From an uncultured Oscillospiraceae bacterium (GTDB taxonomy: Bacteria; Bacillota; Clostridia; Oscillospirales; Oscillospiraceae): DNA of 5,072 nucleotides. This document shows positions 1 through 5,072 of this stretch, one piece after another. The stretch is taken from contig CAKTRT010000041.1 of assembly GCA_934597535.1 (NCBI GenBank), forward strand, positions 1 to 5,072. The letters run 5' to 3'. Numbering within the stretch: position 1 is the first letter of the stretch; each line of letters opens with the position of its first letter. Below the pieces are notes generated by a model. It had not been told where the DNA came from, did not search any database, and saw only the letters and a program-made list of their open reading frames with translations. Made by a program: the position numbers and the translations under genes.

Positions 1-840
1 AACTATATTGAGCTGCTGCGCGAGGTGGGCGCGTGCTTCTCTGTGAACAATATGCTGCGCGCCAAGTGCTATGAGCAGCGCATGGAGAAGGGGCTTTCCT
101 TCCTTGAGTTCAACTACATGATCATGCAGTCCTACGACTTTTACCACCTCTTCCAGCACTACGGCTGCAATATGCAGTTCGGCGGCGATGACCAGTGGTC
201 CAACATGCTCGGCGGCACGGAGCTCATCCGCCGCAAGCTCGGCAAGGACGCGCACGCGATGACCATCACGCTGCTGACCGACTCGCAGGGTCACAAGATG
301 GGCAAGACGGCGGGCAACGCTGTCTGGCTCGACCCGAAGAAGACCTCTCCCTACGACTTCTACCAGTACTGGCGCAACGTGGGCGACAGCGACGTTTTGA
401 AGTGCATCCGCATGCTCACCTTCCTGCCGCTCGAGCAGATCGACGAGATGGACAAGTGGGAGGGCAGCCAGCTCAACCGCGCGAAGGAGATCCTCGCCTA
501 CGAGCTCACGGCGCTCGTCCACGGGGAAGAGGAGGCGAAGAAGGCGGAGGAGTCTGCCAAGGCGCTTTTCGGCGCGGGCGGCGATTCTGCCAACATGCCG
601 ACGAGCGTGCTCGCTGACGCTGACTTTGAAAACGGCAGCATCAACGTGCTCTCCATGCTGGTCACGACCGGCCTGTGCCCGTCCCGCGGCGAGGCTCGCC
701 GTCTTGTGCAGCAGGGCGGCGTGACGATCGATGACGTGAAGGTCGCCTCCATCGACGAGAGCCTTGCGCGCGAGCGCTTCGAGGGCGAGGGCGTCATCGT
801 CCGTAAGGGCAAGAAGGTCTTCCATCGTGTGAAGGTCTGA
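1..840 (+). CDS. tyrS: Tyrosyl-tRNA synthetase, 5'-truncated by window edge
   Basis: Class I aminoacyl-tRNA synthetase that activates tyrosine with ATP and charges tRNA-Tyr in the cytoplasm. The frame is open from base 1 (reading N-Y-I-E-L-L-R), so the gene enters from outside; the first internal GTG at 25 is not a credible start. The 279 visible residues, against about 400 for the family, lack the N-terminal HIGH-type motif. Seen here, in window residue numbers: the tyrosine-pocket region Y39-MIMQSYD46, the GGDDQW segment at 61-66, the KMSKS-equivalent K-M-G-K-T at 99-103, an anticodon-binding helical region, and a C-terminal S4-type RNA-binding domain from about residue 213 (INVLSMLVTTGL, then SRGEARRLVQQGGV). 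The KMGKT form is normal for bacterial TyrRS. TGA stop at 838-840, followed 27 nt later by a strong terminator, so transcription should end here. Any T-box leader would lie upstream, outside the window. Identification is very secure. Confidence 0.97.
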   Translation, partial: NYIELLREVGACFSVNNMLRAKCYEQRMEKGLSFLEFNYMIMQSYDFYHLFQHYGCNMQFGGDDQWSNMLGGTELIRRKLGKDAHAMTITLLTDSQGHKMGKTAGNAVWLDPKKTSPYDFYQYWRNVGDSDVLKCIRMLTFLPLEQIDEMDKWEGSQLNRAKEILAYELTALVHGEEEAKKAEESAKALFGAGGDSANMPTSVLADADFENGSINVLSMLVTTGLCPSRGEARRLVQQGGVTIDDVKVASIDESLARERFEGEGVIVRKGKKVFHRVKV

Positions 841-867
841 GAACGACTGATTACAAAATGTAAACGC

Positions 868-907
868 AGCAGGTCCTGCGCCGTTATTGGCGCAGGACCT
901 GCTTTTT
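868..907 (+). terminator. Rho-independent terminator of tyrS
   Basis: A perfect 14-bp stem (869-882 pairing with 889-902, 11 of 14 pairs G-C) closes a 6-base loop GTTATT. One more A-T pair (868/903) can form at its base, and TTTTT at 903-907 follows directly. It starts 27 nt after the tyrS stop, the classic layout of an intrinsic terminator. On the opposite strand the hairpin lies about 100 nt beyond the dapA stop. There it is followed only by TGCGTTTACATTTT, a broken T run, so it may also stop dapA transcripts, but less efficiently. No other hairpin plus T run was seen between the two convergent genes. Confidence 0.95.
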
Positions 908-935
908 GACGAAATGCACAAACGAGAAACGGAAA

Positions 936-1008
936 ATGAATATCGCGAATATGGCGAATATTACGTGAATATCGGGTGAATGTGGAATGAATGCAGCGTG
1001 AATACTGC
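936..1008. repeat. Degenerate 9-11 bp tandem repeat array between tyrS and dapA
   Basis: Seven successive units share an RYGAAT core. The units start at 936, 945, 954, 965, 976, 987 and 998, with lengths 9, 9, 11, 11, 11, 11 and 11. Examples are GTGAATATCGG (965), GTGAATGTGGA (976), ATGAATGCAGC (987) and GTGAATACTGC (998). The core GAAT recurs at 938, 947, 956, 967, 978, 989 and 1000, plus an extra off-register copy at 985. The last unit ends at 1008, the base next to the dapA stop codon. The array fills most of the spacer between the convergent genes. Its function is unknown. It could be a decayed slippage repeat or a helically phased protein-binding region. It carries no convincing ORF and no T-run hairpin. 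Confidence 0.7.
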
Positions 1009-1896
1009 TTATACCGTGACGCCGAAGTCCTGCATCGCGCGCGTGAGGCGCGGCAAATTGCGATCGGAGACCGTGCACAGCGGCAGCCGCAGCTCACCGC
1101 CGCACAGGCCGAGCTGCGCCATAGCGGCCTTGACGGGGATGGGGTTGACTTCGCAGAAGAGCGCGGTGATAAGCTCGTGCAGCCGCAGCTGAAGCTGGCC
1201 GGCCTCCAGAAAACGGTCGGACAGGCAGAGCTGCGTCAGCTCGTGCATCTCGCGCGGAACGATGTTGGCGGCGACGGAGATGACGCCCTTTCCGCCGAGC
1301 GCCATAATGGCGGCGGTGGAGCCATCGTTTCCGCTCCAGACGGTAAAATCGGCAGGGCAGAGGTTGAAGGTGTCCTGAATAAGCTCAAAATCGTCGCTGG
1401 CTTCCTTGACGCCCGCGATATTGGGATGGGAGGCGAGCTTTTGATAGGTCTGTGCGCTGCACTTGACGCCTGTGCGCGATGGAACATTATAGAGAATGAC
1501 CGGGATATCCACCGCATCGGCGATGGCCTGAAAATGGCGGACAAGGCCGCTTTGCGAGGCCTTGTTATAGTATGGCGTCACCGCCAGAAGCGCATCGACG
1601 CCTGCGCGCTGCGCGGCGCGGGAAAGCGCGACGGAGGATGCTGTGCTGTTTGTGCCGCTGCCGGCAATGACCGGTACGCGGCCATCGACCGTGCGCATAC
1701 AGAGGTCGATCAGCCGGCTTCGCTCATCATAACTCAGCGTTGCGGCCTCTCCGGTCGTGCCGCAGACGACGATGGCGTCGCTGCCGTGTTCGATCTGCCG
1801 CTCGATAAGGCGTTCAAAGGCGGCACAGTCGATCGCGCTGCCAGCAAACGGTGTGACGATGGCAACGGCGCTGCCGGTGAAAACAGGTTTTTTCAT
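1009..1896 (-). CDS. dapA: 4-hydroxy-tetrahydrodipicolinate synthase
   Basis: Condenses pyruvate with L-aspartate-4-semialdehyde in the cytoplasm, the first committed step to diaminopimelate and lysine, and in spore formers also to dipicolinate. The start at 1896 gives 295 aa (M-K-K-P-V-F-T-G), the family's usual length, and has AAAGGAG at 1909-1903 six bases upstream; the longer open frame upstream is non-coding. It is a TIM-barrel aldolase of the NAL/DHDPS family. Landmarks, matched to E. coli numbering by a constant +3 offset, are T47/T48 in GTTGE, Y109/Y110 in TPYYNK, catalytic Y136 and R141 in YNVPSRTG, the Schiff-base lysine K164 in AGVKEAS, and NPIPVK at 251-256. Several lysine-feedback positions are substituted (see findings). 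It is convergent with tyrS and divergent from the SpoIID-like gene. No dapB or other lysine gene is visible beside it, so it may be monocistronic. Confidence 0.97.
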   Translation of the reverse strand: MKKPVFTGSAVAIVTPFAGSAIDCAAFERLIERQIEHGSDAIVVCGTTGEAATLSYDERSRLIDLCMRTVDGRVPVIAGSGTNSTASSVALSRAAQRAGVDALLAVTPYYNKASQSGLVRHFQAIADAVDIPVILYNVPSRTGVKCSAQTYQKLASHPNIAGVKEASDDFELIQDTFNLCPADFTVWSGNDGSTAAIMALGGKGVISVAANIVPREMHELTQLCLSDRFLEAGQLQLRLHELITALFCEVNPIPVKAAMAQLGLCGGELRLPLCTVSDRNLPRLTRAMQDFGVTV

Positions 1897-1902
1897 ACAT
1901 AA

Positions 1903-1909
1903 CTCCTTT
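1903..1909 (-). promoter_or_regulatory. Ribosome binding site deciding the dapA start
   Basis: On the minus strand AAAGGAG is followed by TTATGT and then the ATG at 1896, a six-base spacing. An out-of-frame ATG at 1900 lies only two bases from this site and opens a frame that does not look like DapA. The spacing and the family N-terminus (MKKPVFTG) both support 1896. Confidence 0.9.
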
Positions 1910-1916
1910 CGGTTCC

Positions 1917-1938
1917 ACCGGACGCAGCGGCGTCCGGT
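1917..1938 (-). promoter_or_regulatory. Hairpin in the dapA leader
   Basis: CCGGACGC (1918-1925) pairs with GCGTCCGG (1930-1937) over an AGCG loop, with an extra A-T pair at 1917/1938, giving a 9-bp GC-rich stem. In a dapA transcript it would lie about seven bases upstream of the Shine-Dalgarno sequence. The six-base T run on that strand precedes rather than follows the stem, so it is not a terminator for dapA. On the plus strand it is followed by an A run, so it is not a terminator there either. A role in mRNA stability or translation is possible but unproven. Confidence 0.6.
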
Positions 1939-1959
1939 AAAAAAGCTGCGCGTTTTTGC

Positions 1960-1988
1960 TTGAAACGACACGGGATATGTCGTATAAT
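1960..1988 (+). promoter_or_regulatory. SigA-type promoter for the SpoIID-like/queA/tgt operon
   Basis: TTGAAA at 1960-1965 (five of six bases match the -35 consensus) is separated by exactly 17 bp from a perfect TATAAT at 1983-1988. A T-rich stretch lies just upstream (1953-1957). Transcription would be expected to start near 1995, giving a leader of about 65 nt to the ATG at 2061. It points into the rightward operon. A second TATAAT at 2000-2005 lacks a good -35 at the right distance and is a weaker candidate. Confidence 0.85.
1965..1983. promoter_or_regulatory. Inverted repeat in the promoter spacer (possible operator)
   Basis: ACGACA (1965-1970) and TGTCGT (1978-1983) are perfect reverse complements separated by seven bases. 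The repeat fills the interval between the -35 and -10 boxes, overlapping each by one base, which is where a dimeric repressor or a spacer-distorting activator would bind. Arms of six bases arise by chance fairly often in a region this size, so this is a candidate only. It does not match the Gram-positive LexA box. Confidence 0.4.
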
Positions 1989-2016
1989 GCAGAATACAGT
2001 ATAATTGGGTTATTGC

Positions 2017-2040
2017 GGCGGAACGGCAGCCTGTTCCGCC
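2017..2040 (+). promoter_or_regulatory. Hairpin in the leader of the SpoIID-like gene
   Basis: GGCGGAAC (2017-2024) pairs with GTTCCGCC (2033-2040). Two further inner pairs (a G-U and a G-C) leave a CAGC tetraloop, a roughly 10-bp stem in the transcribed leader. It ends six bases before the AAGGA ribosome binding site at 2047-2051, which sits nine bases before the ATG. There is no T run after it, so it is not an intrinsic terminator. It mirrors the hairpin in front of the divergent dapA gene. Confidence 0.6.
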
Positions 2041-2060
2041 TGAGATAAGGACGGTGCTCG

Positions 2061-3626
2061 ATGAAAAACACTGGCAGGCTTTTTTTGCTCGCTCTTTTTC
2101 TGTGCTGCACATTATGCGTGGGAGCGGGCGCCATGGAACATGATATGCTCAAGGTCGGCCTAAAATACGGGCAGGGGGCTATGAGCGAGGCAAATCTCCA
2201 GAACTACTCCGCTTTCGGCGGTTACGCGCTGGGGTATTATGACGCGCAGCGGAGCTTTGTGCAGCTGGCAGCGCTTCCGGCAAGCTATGAGAAGATCACC
2301 GTAACGACGGATAAAACCTATCACCCTCAGCTTGCCGAAACATATTACGACTATGCGTCCGCATCGGCACGCGCCGCGCAATTCTACGGCGGTTTCGCTG
2401 CCTATGACAACGGATCCTTCGTCGTGCGTATCGGCAGCTACGGCGATTATGCCTCCGCGCAGAGCGCGCTCTACGCCATCGGCGGCAGCGGCTCGGTCGC
2501 CGGAGGCAGCGCCACCGGCGTGACGGTCATCATCACCGATACGAGCACCGTGCTTTTTGAGTTTGACGGCGGCGGACGCTTCTCGCTGGGCATCCAGCCC
2601 GTTGCCGCGGGAGAAAAGACGGTGACATGGTTCCGCGGATACCGTTATTACGGCGGCTTTGAGTATCTCCGCGCACCAGGCGGGCTGCTGAGCGTTATCA
2701 ATGTGGTCAACATTGAGGATTACGTCAAATGTGTGATCCCATGGGAAATGAACAGCGACTGGCCGCTCGAAGCGCTCAAGGCGCAGTCTGTCTGTGCGCG
2801 CACGTATGCGGCCTGCCAGAGCAAGCACGCCTCGCTCGGCTTTGACATCTGCGCAACGACGGATTGTCAGGTCTATCAGGGTACGGCAAAGTGCAGCGAG
2901 CATTCCGATGCCGCTGTGGATCAAACGGCAGGACAGTACCTCTATCACGGCGGACAGATCATTAAGGAAGCGCTTTACTATTCCAGCAACGGCGGCGCGA
3001 GCGAAGACAGCGTGAACGTCTGGGGCTCAGATGAACCCTATCTCAAGGGCAAGCTCGACCCCTATGAGGGGCGCGTCTCTTCTCGTATCCCAAAGTACAA
3101 CTGGTCCACGACCTATACTGCATCGGAACTGACGAACCTTCTGAACAGCAAGAGCTATGGCATCGGGACGGTGAAAAACGCCTATGTTTCAGCCTATACG
3201 GATGTCGGCAATGTCTATGCCGTCACATTTGTTGGGGCGGGCGGCAGCAAGACGGTGACGCGCGAGACCTGCCGCGCGCTGCTGAATCTGCGCAGCCAGC
3301 GCTTTACGATCGGCGGCGGCAGCAGTGAAAGCTACTCGGTCAACGAGGGAGGCAGCGTACTGCTTGGCGGCATGAGTGCGATCGACGGCAGCGGACAGGT
3401 GAGCGCTGTTTCCGGCACATCGGACGTCTGCGTCATCACCTCCAGCGGTACATCGGCGCTGGAAAAACGCTCGCAGACCTCTGCCGTGGGGAGCTTTGTG
3501 ATCTCTGGCAGCGGAAACGGACACAATGTCGGTATGAGTCAGTGGGGCGCCTATTCCATGGCGGATCTGGGCTATACTTACCGCGATATCCTGCAATTCT
3601 ACTACACGGGCATCACGATCCAGTGA
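2061..3626 (+). CDS. Exported SpoIID/LytB-domain protein, putative peptidoglycan lytic enzyme
   Basis: Likely secreted or membrane-associated cell-wall protein of the SpoIID/LytB family, whose sporulation member SpoIID is a lytic transglycosylase cleaving denuded glycan strands. The 521 aa begin with a signal peptide (K2 and R6, hydrophobic 7-21, probable cleavage after AGA near 24; no lipobox). Residues about 116-140 ([20 protein letters not shown]) resemble a SPOR-like repeat. The SpoIID domain follows from about 190: [14 protein letters not shown] with the putative catalytic E229, then [30 protein letters not shown] with C264 and C269, YYSSNGG at 307-312, and NVWG. A Gly/Ser-rich segment (about 418-475) precedes the family's terminal [11 protein letters not shown] motif (487-497). 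It is longer than B. subtilis SpoIID (about 340 aa), and the queA-tgt context suggests a paralogue rather than SpoIID itself, so no symbol is given. A housekeeping promoter and 13-nt spacing to queA suggest vegetative co-transcription. Confidence 0.9.
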   Translation: MKNTGRLFLLALFLCCTLCVGAGAMEHDMLKVGLKYGQGAMSEANLQNYSAFGGYALGYYDAQRSFVQLAALPASYEKITVTTDKTYHPQLAETYYDYASASARAAQFYGGFAAYDNGSFVVRIGSYGDYASAQSALYAIGGSGSVAGGSATGVTVIITDTSTVLFEFDGGGRFSLGIQPVAAGEKTVTWFRGYRYYGGFEYLRAPGGLLSVINVVNIEDYVKCVIPWEMNSDWPLEALKAQSVCARTYAACQSKHASLGFDICATTDCQVYQGTAKCSEHSDAAVDQTAGQYLYHGGQIIKEALYYSSNGGASEDSVNVWGSDEPYLKGKLDPYEGRVSSRIPKYNWSTTYTASELTNLLNSKSYGIGTVKNAYVSAYTDVGNVYAVTFVGAGGSKTVTRETCRALLNLRSQRFTIGGGSSESYSVNEGGSVLLGGMSAIDGSGQVSAVSGTSDVCVITSSGTSALEKRSQTSAVGSFVISGSGNGHNVGMSQWGAYSMADLGYTYRDILQFYYTGITIQ

Positions 3627-3639
3627 TGCGGAAAAGAGC

Positions 3640-4668
3640 ATGATGAAAACCAAGGACTTTGACTATATGCTCCCTGAGGAGCTGATCGCACAGACGCCGC
3701 TTCAGCAGCGGGACGGTTCGCGCCTGATGTGCCTTGATAAAATAACAGGCGCACTTTCGCACCACCATTTCTACGATCTGCCGGAGTTTCTGCGCCCCGG
3801 CGACTGCCTGATCCTGAACAATTCCCGTGTGCTGCCGGCAAGACTTCTCGGGCAGCGCCTGCCGGGCGGCGGCGCGTGCGAGGTGCTGCTGCTCATCGAC
3901 CGCGGCGACAAGACGTGGGAGTGCATCGTGCGTCCGGGCAAGCACCTGCGCAAGGGGGCAAAAATGCAGTTCGGCGACGGGGAACTTACAGCGGAGGTCG
4001 TGGACGTTCTGCCTGACGGCAACCGCATGGTAAAGTTTGACTTTGAGGGGATCTTCCTCGAGGTGCTCGAGCGTCTCGGCAAGATGCCGCTGCCGCCCTA
4101 CATCAAGGAGGAGCTCGCCGATCAGGAACGCTACCAGACAGTCTACTCCAAGGTCGAGGGCAGCGCTGCCGCACCGACGGCGGGGCTGCACTTCACACCG
4201 GAGCTGCTGGAAAAAATCGAAGCAATGGGCGTAAATCTCGGCTATGTGACGCTGCACGTCGGCCTCGGTACATTCCGACCGGTCAAGGAGGACGACATCG
4301 AGCAGCACGATATGCACAGCGAATACTGCGTCATCTCACCGGAGACGGCAGCGCTTATCAATGAGACGAAAGCGAATGGCGGGCGCGTGATCTGCGTCGG
4401 TACAACGTCCTGCCGCACGCTTGAAAGCTGGGCGCAGGAGGACGGACATATGGAGCCGTCCGCCGGTTGGACGAATATCTACATCTATCCCGGCTACCGT
4501 TTCAAGGTGATGGATGCGCTTATCACGAATTTCCATCTGCCGCAGTCCACGCTCATCATGCTGGTCTCGGCGCTCGCGGGCCGCGAGCACGTGCTGCACG
4601 CCTATGAAGAGGCAGTGAAAGCGCGTTATCGTTTCTTCAGCTTCGGCGATGCGATGTTTATCTCTTAA
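3640..4668 (+). CDS. queA: S-adenosylmethionine:tRNA ribosyltransferase-isomerase
   Basis: Transfers and isomerises the ribosyl group of S-adenosylmethionine onto preQ1 at position 34 of GUN-anticodon tRNAs, forming epoxyqueuosine; cytoplasmic, directly after Tgt in queuosine synthesis. The 342 aa are full length for the family and carry its signature segments: [17 protein letters not shown] at the start, [10 protein letters not shown] (60-69), LPPYI (151-155), [10 protein letters not shown] (161-170), APTAGLHFT (178-186), [10 protein letters not shown] (206-215), HDMHSE (223-228), [10 protein letters not shown] (254-263), [15 protein letters not shown] (297-311) and a terminal [12 protein letters not shown]. 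Two adjacent ATGs (3640 and 3643) compete. The GGAAAAGAG stretch (3630-3638) is a weak ribosome binding site for either, and family N-termini favour 3643 (341 aa). It follows the SpoIID-like gene by 13 nt and precedes tgt by 15 nt, so all three are probably one transcript. Identification is very secure. Confidence 0.97.
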   Translation: MMKTKDFDYMLPEELIAQTPLQQRDGSRLMCLDKITGALSHHHFYDLPEFLRPGDCLILNNSRVLPARLLGQRLPGGGACEVLLLIDRGDKTWECIVRPGKHLRKGAKMQFGDGELTAEVVDVLPDGNRMVKFDFEGIFLEVLERLGKMPLPPYIKEELADQERYQTVYSKVEGSAAAPTAGLHFTPELLEKIEAMGVNLGYVTLHVGLGTFRPVKEDDIEQHDMHSEYCVISPETAALINETKANGGRVICVGTTSCRTLESWAQEDGHMEPSAGWTNIYIYPGYRFKVMDALITNFHLPQSTLIMLVSALAGREHVLHAYEEAVKARYRFFSFGDAMFIS

Positions 4669-4672
4669 GGGT

Positions 4673-4678
4673 AAGGAG
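4673..4678 (+). promoter_or_regulatory. Ribosome binding site of tgt
   Basis: AAGGAG five bases upstream of the ATG at 4684, within the 15-nt queA-tgt gap. It is a full-strength Shine-Dalgarno sequence, clearly better than the one in front of queA, and fixes the tgt start. Confidence 0.9.
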
Positions 4679-4683
4679 AAGCT

Positions 4684-5072
4684 ATGTTCAAAGTGATCAA
4701 ATACGAGGGCAAAGCCCGGCGCGGAAAATTCAAATGCGCGCACGGCGGAGAGGTGCAGACCCCCGTCTTCATGAATGTCGGCACGCAGGCAGCCATCAAG
4801 GGCGGCGTGAGCGCGCTTGATCTCAAGGAGCTTGGCTGCCAGATCGAGCTGTCCAACACCTACCATCTGCATCTGCGCCCCGGCGACGATGTGGTTCGGC
4901 AGATGGGCGGACTTCACGGATTCATGCACTGGGATGGGCCTATCCTGACTGACAGCGGCGGGTTTCAGGTGTTTTCCCTTGCCGGCCTGCGTAAGATCAA
5001 GGAAGAGGGCGTGACGTTTGCCTCTCACCTCGACGGCCGGCGCATCTTCATGGGGCCGGAGGAGAGCATGCG
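4684..5072 (+). CDS. tgt: Queuine/preQ1 tRNA-guanine transglycosylase, 3'-truncated by window edge
   Basis: Exchanges guanine 34 of tRNA Tyr, His, Asn and Asp for preQ1, which QueA then modifies. Translation from ATG 4684 stays open to the window end, giving 129 complete codons of a protein usually about 370-380 aa. Visible landmarks are [10 protein letters not shown] at the start, [15 protein letters not shown] (26-40), [13 protein letters not shown] (55-67) and [12 protein letters not shown] (88-99). Its D90 is the conserved active-site aspartate (D102 in the Zymomonas enzyme). [17 protein letters not shown] near the edge is also typical. The nucleophilic aspartate and the zinc site lie in the missing C-terminal part. 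It is 15 nt downstream of queA, the classic pairing. In many bacteria yajC and secD follow, but that cannot be seen here. The start is well supported by the Shine-Dalgarno sequence and family N-terminus. Confidence 0.96.
   Translation, partial: MFKVIKYEGKARRGKFKCAHGGEVQTPVFMNVGTQAAIKGGVSALDLKELGCQIELSNTYHLHLRPGDDVVRQMGGLHGFMHWDGPILTDSGGFQVFSLAGLRKIKEEGVTFASHLDGRRIFMGPEESM

Larger units (their letters stand above)
1897..2060. promoter_or_regulatory. Divergent intergenic region between dapA and the SpoIID-like gene
   Basis: This 164-bp region must serve both divergent transcripts. The rightward promoter is clear, but the dapA promoter is not. On the minus strand TATACT (2003-1998) and TATACG (1986-1981) could be -10 boxes, yet neither has a recognisable -35 at 16-18 bp. 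If TATACT is used, the two polymerase sites would overlap face to face, and dapA would have a leader of roughly 95 nt. That is too short for a lysine riboswitch. Confidence 0.6.

Noticed and set aside
936..1008. CRISPR array or iteron-type origin
   Set aside because: Units are only 9-11 bp with no unique spacers, no cas or rep gene is nearby, and the setting is between chromosomal housekeeping genes.
498..1097. 199-residue minus-strand open frame across the tyrS end, terminator and repeat array
   Set aside because: It crosses a strong terminator hairpin and the dapA 3' end, is antisense to tyrS, and has low-complexity Ser/Arg-rich content typical of shadow frames.
991..1902. 303-residue open frame on the plus strand opposite dapA
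   Set aside because: It is the antisense shadow of dapA in GC-rich DNA; it has no ribosome binding site and no recognisable protein family, while dapA has all catalytic residues.
1917..1944. Intrinsic terminator at the CCGGACGC hairpin
   Set aside because: The stem is followed by A residues on the plus strand and preceded, not followed, by T residues on the minus strand.
1897..2060. Lysine riboswitch controlling dapA
   Set aside because: The whole intergenic region is 164 bp and shared with a divergent gene, too short for the multi-helix lysine aptamer plus platform; only a simple hairpin is present.
1995..2060. preQ1 riboswitch in the leader of the operon carrying queA and tgt
   Set aside because: The leader has one long GC stem with a tetraloop followed by TGAGATAAGGA; the A-rich tail and short loop-rich stem of a preQ1-I aptamer are not there.
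1009..2112. Longer 367-residue version of DapA starting at 2112
   Set aside because: The extra 72 residues would run through the divergent promoter and into the SpoIID-like gene; the ribosome binding site and family N-terminus place the start at 1896.
3613..4317. 234-residue minus-strand open frame opposite queA
   Set aside because: Antisense shadow of a clear queA; no ribosome binding site or known domain. The same applies to the minus-strand frame at 4336-5028.

Overview
The window is ordinary chromosomal housekeeping DNA, most likely from a fairly GC-rich spore-forming-lineage Firmicute (Clostridia; an Oscillospiraceae-like gut bacterium is my best guess). The reasons are an exported SpoIID/LytB-domain protein, strong AAGGAG-type ribosome binding sites, a consensus SigA-type promoter, GC-rich coding sequence, and the adjacent queA-tgt pair preceded by a SpoIID-like gene. 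The taxon is an inference; no rRNA or other marker is present.

Layout, left to right. The 3' two thirds of tyrS (tyrosyl-tRNA synthetase) runs rightward and ends at 840. A near-perfect GC-rich hairpin with a T run follows (868-907). Next comes a short spacer that is almost entirely an array of degenerate 9-11 bp GTGAATAT-like units (936-1008), which stops exactly at the stop codon of the convergent gene. That gene, dapA (4-hydroxy-tetrahydrodipicolinate synthase, 295 aa, minus strand), occupies 1009-1896.

A 164-bp divergent regulatory region (1897-2060) separates dapA from the rightward genes. It holds a near-consensus promoter (TTGAAA, 17 bp, TATAAT) with an inverted repeat filling its spacer, a second TATAAT box 17 bp further on, and one hairpin in the leader of each divergent gene. 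Rightward of it is an apparent operon: an exported SpoIID/LytB-domain protein (521 aa), then queA (13-nt gap), then tgt (15-nt gap), the last cut off by the window end.

Functionally, QueA and Tgt both act on queuosine in tRNA: Tgt inserts preQ1 at position 34 and QueA converts it to epoxyqueuosine. DapA makes the lysine/diaminopimelate precursor used in peptidoglycan, and SpoIID-family proteins cleave peptidoglycan, so the two divergent genes both touch the cell wall. TyrRS charges tRNA-Tyr, one of the tRNAs that carries queuosine. I see no mobile element, CRISPR array, RNA gene or undescribed multi-gene system. The points of interest are regulatory and local: the promoter-spacer inverted repeat, the 11-bp repeat array, the paired leader hairpins, a DapA allosteric site that looks lysine-insensitive, and the unusual domain layout of the SpoIID-like protein.
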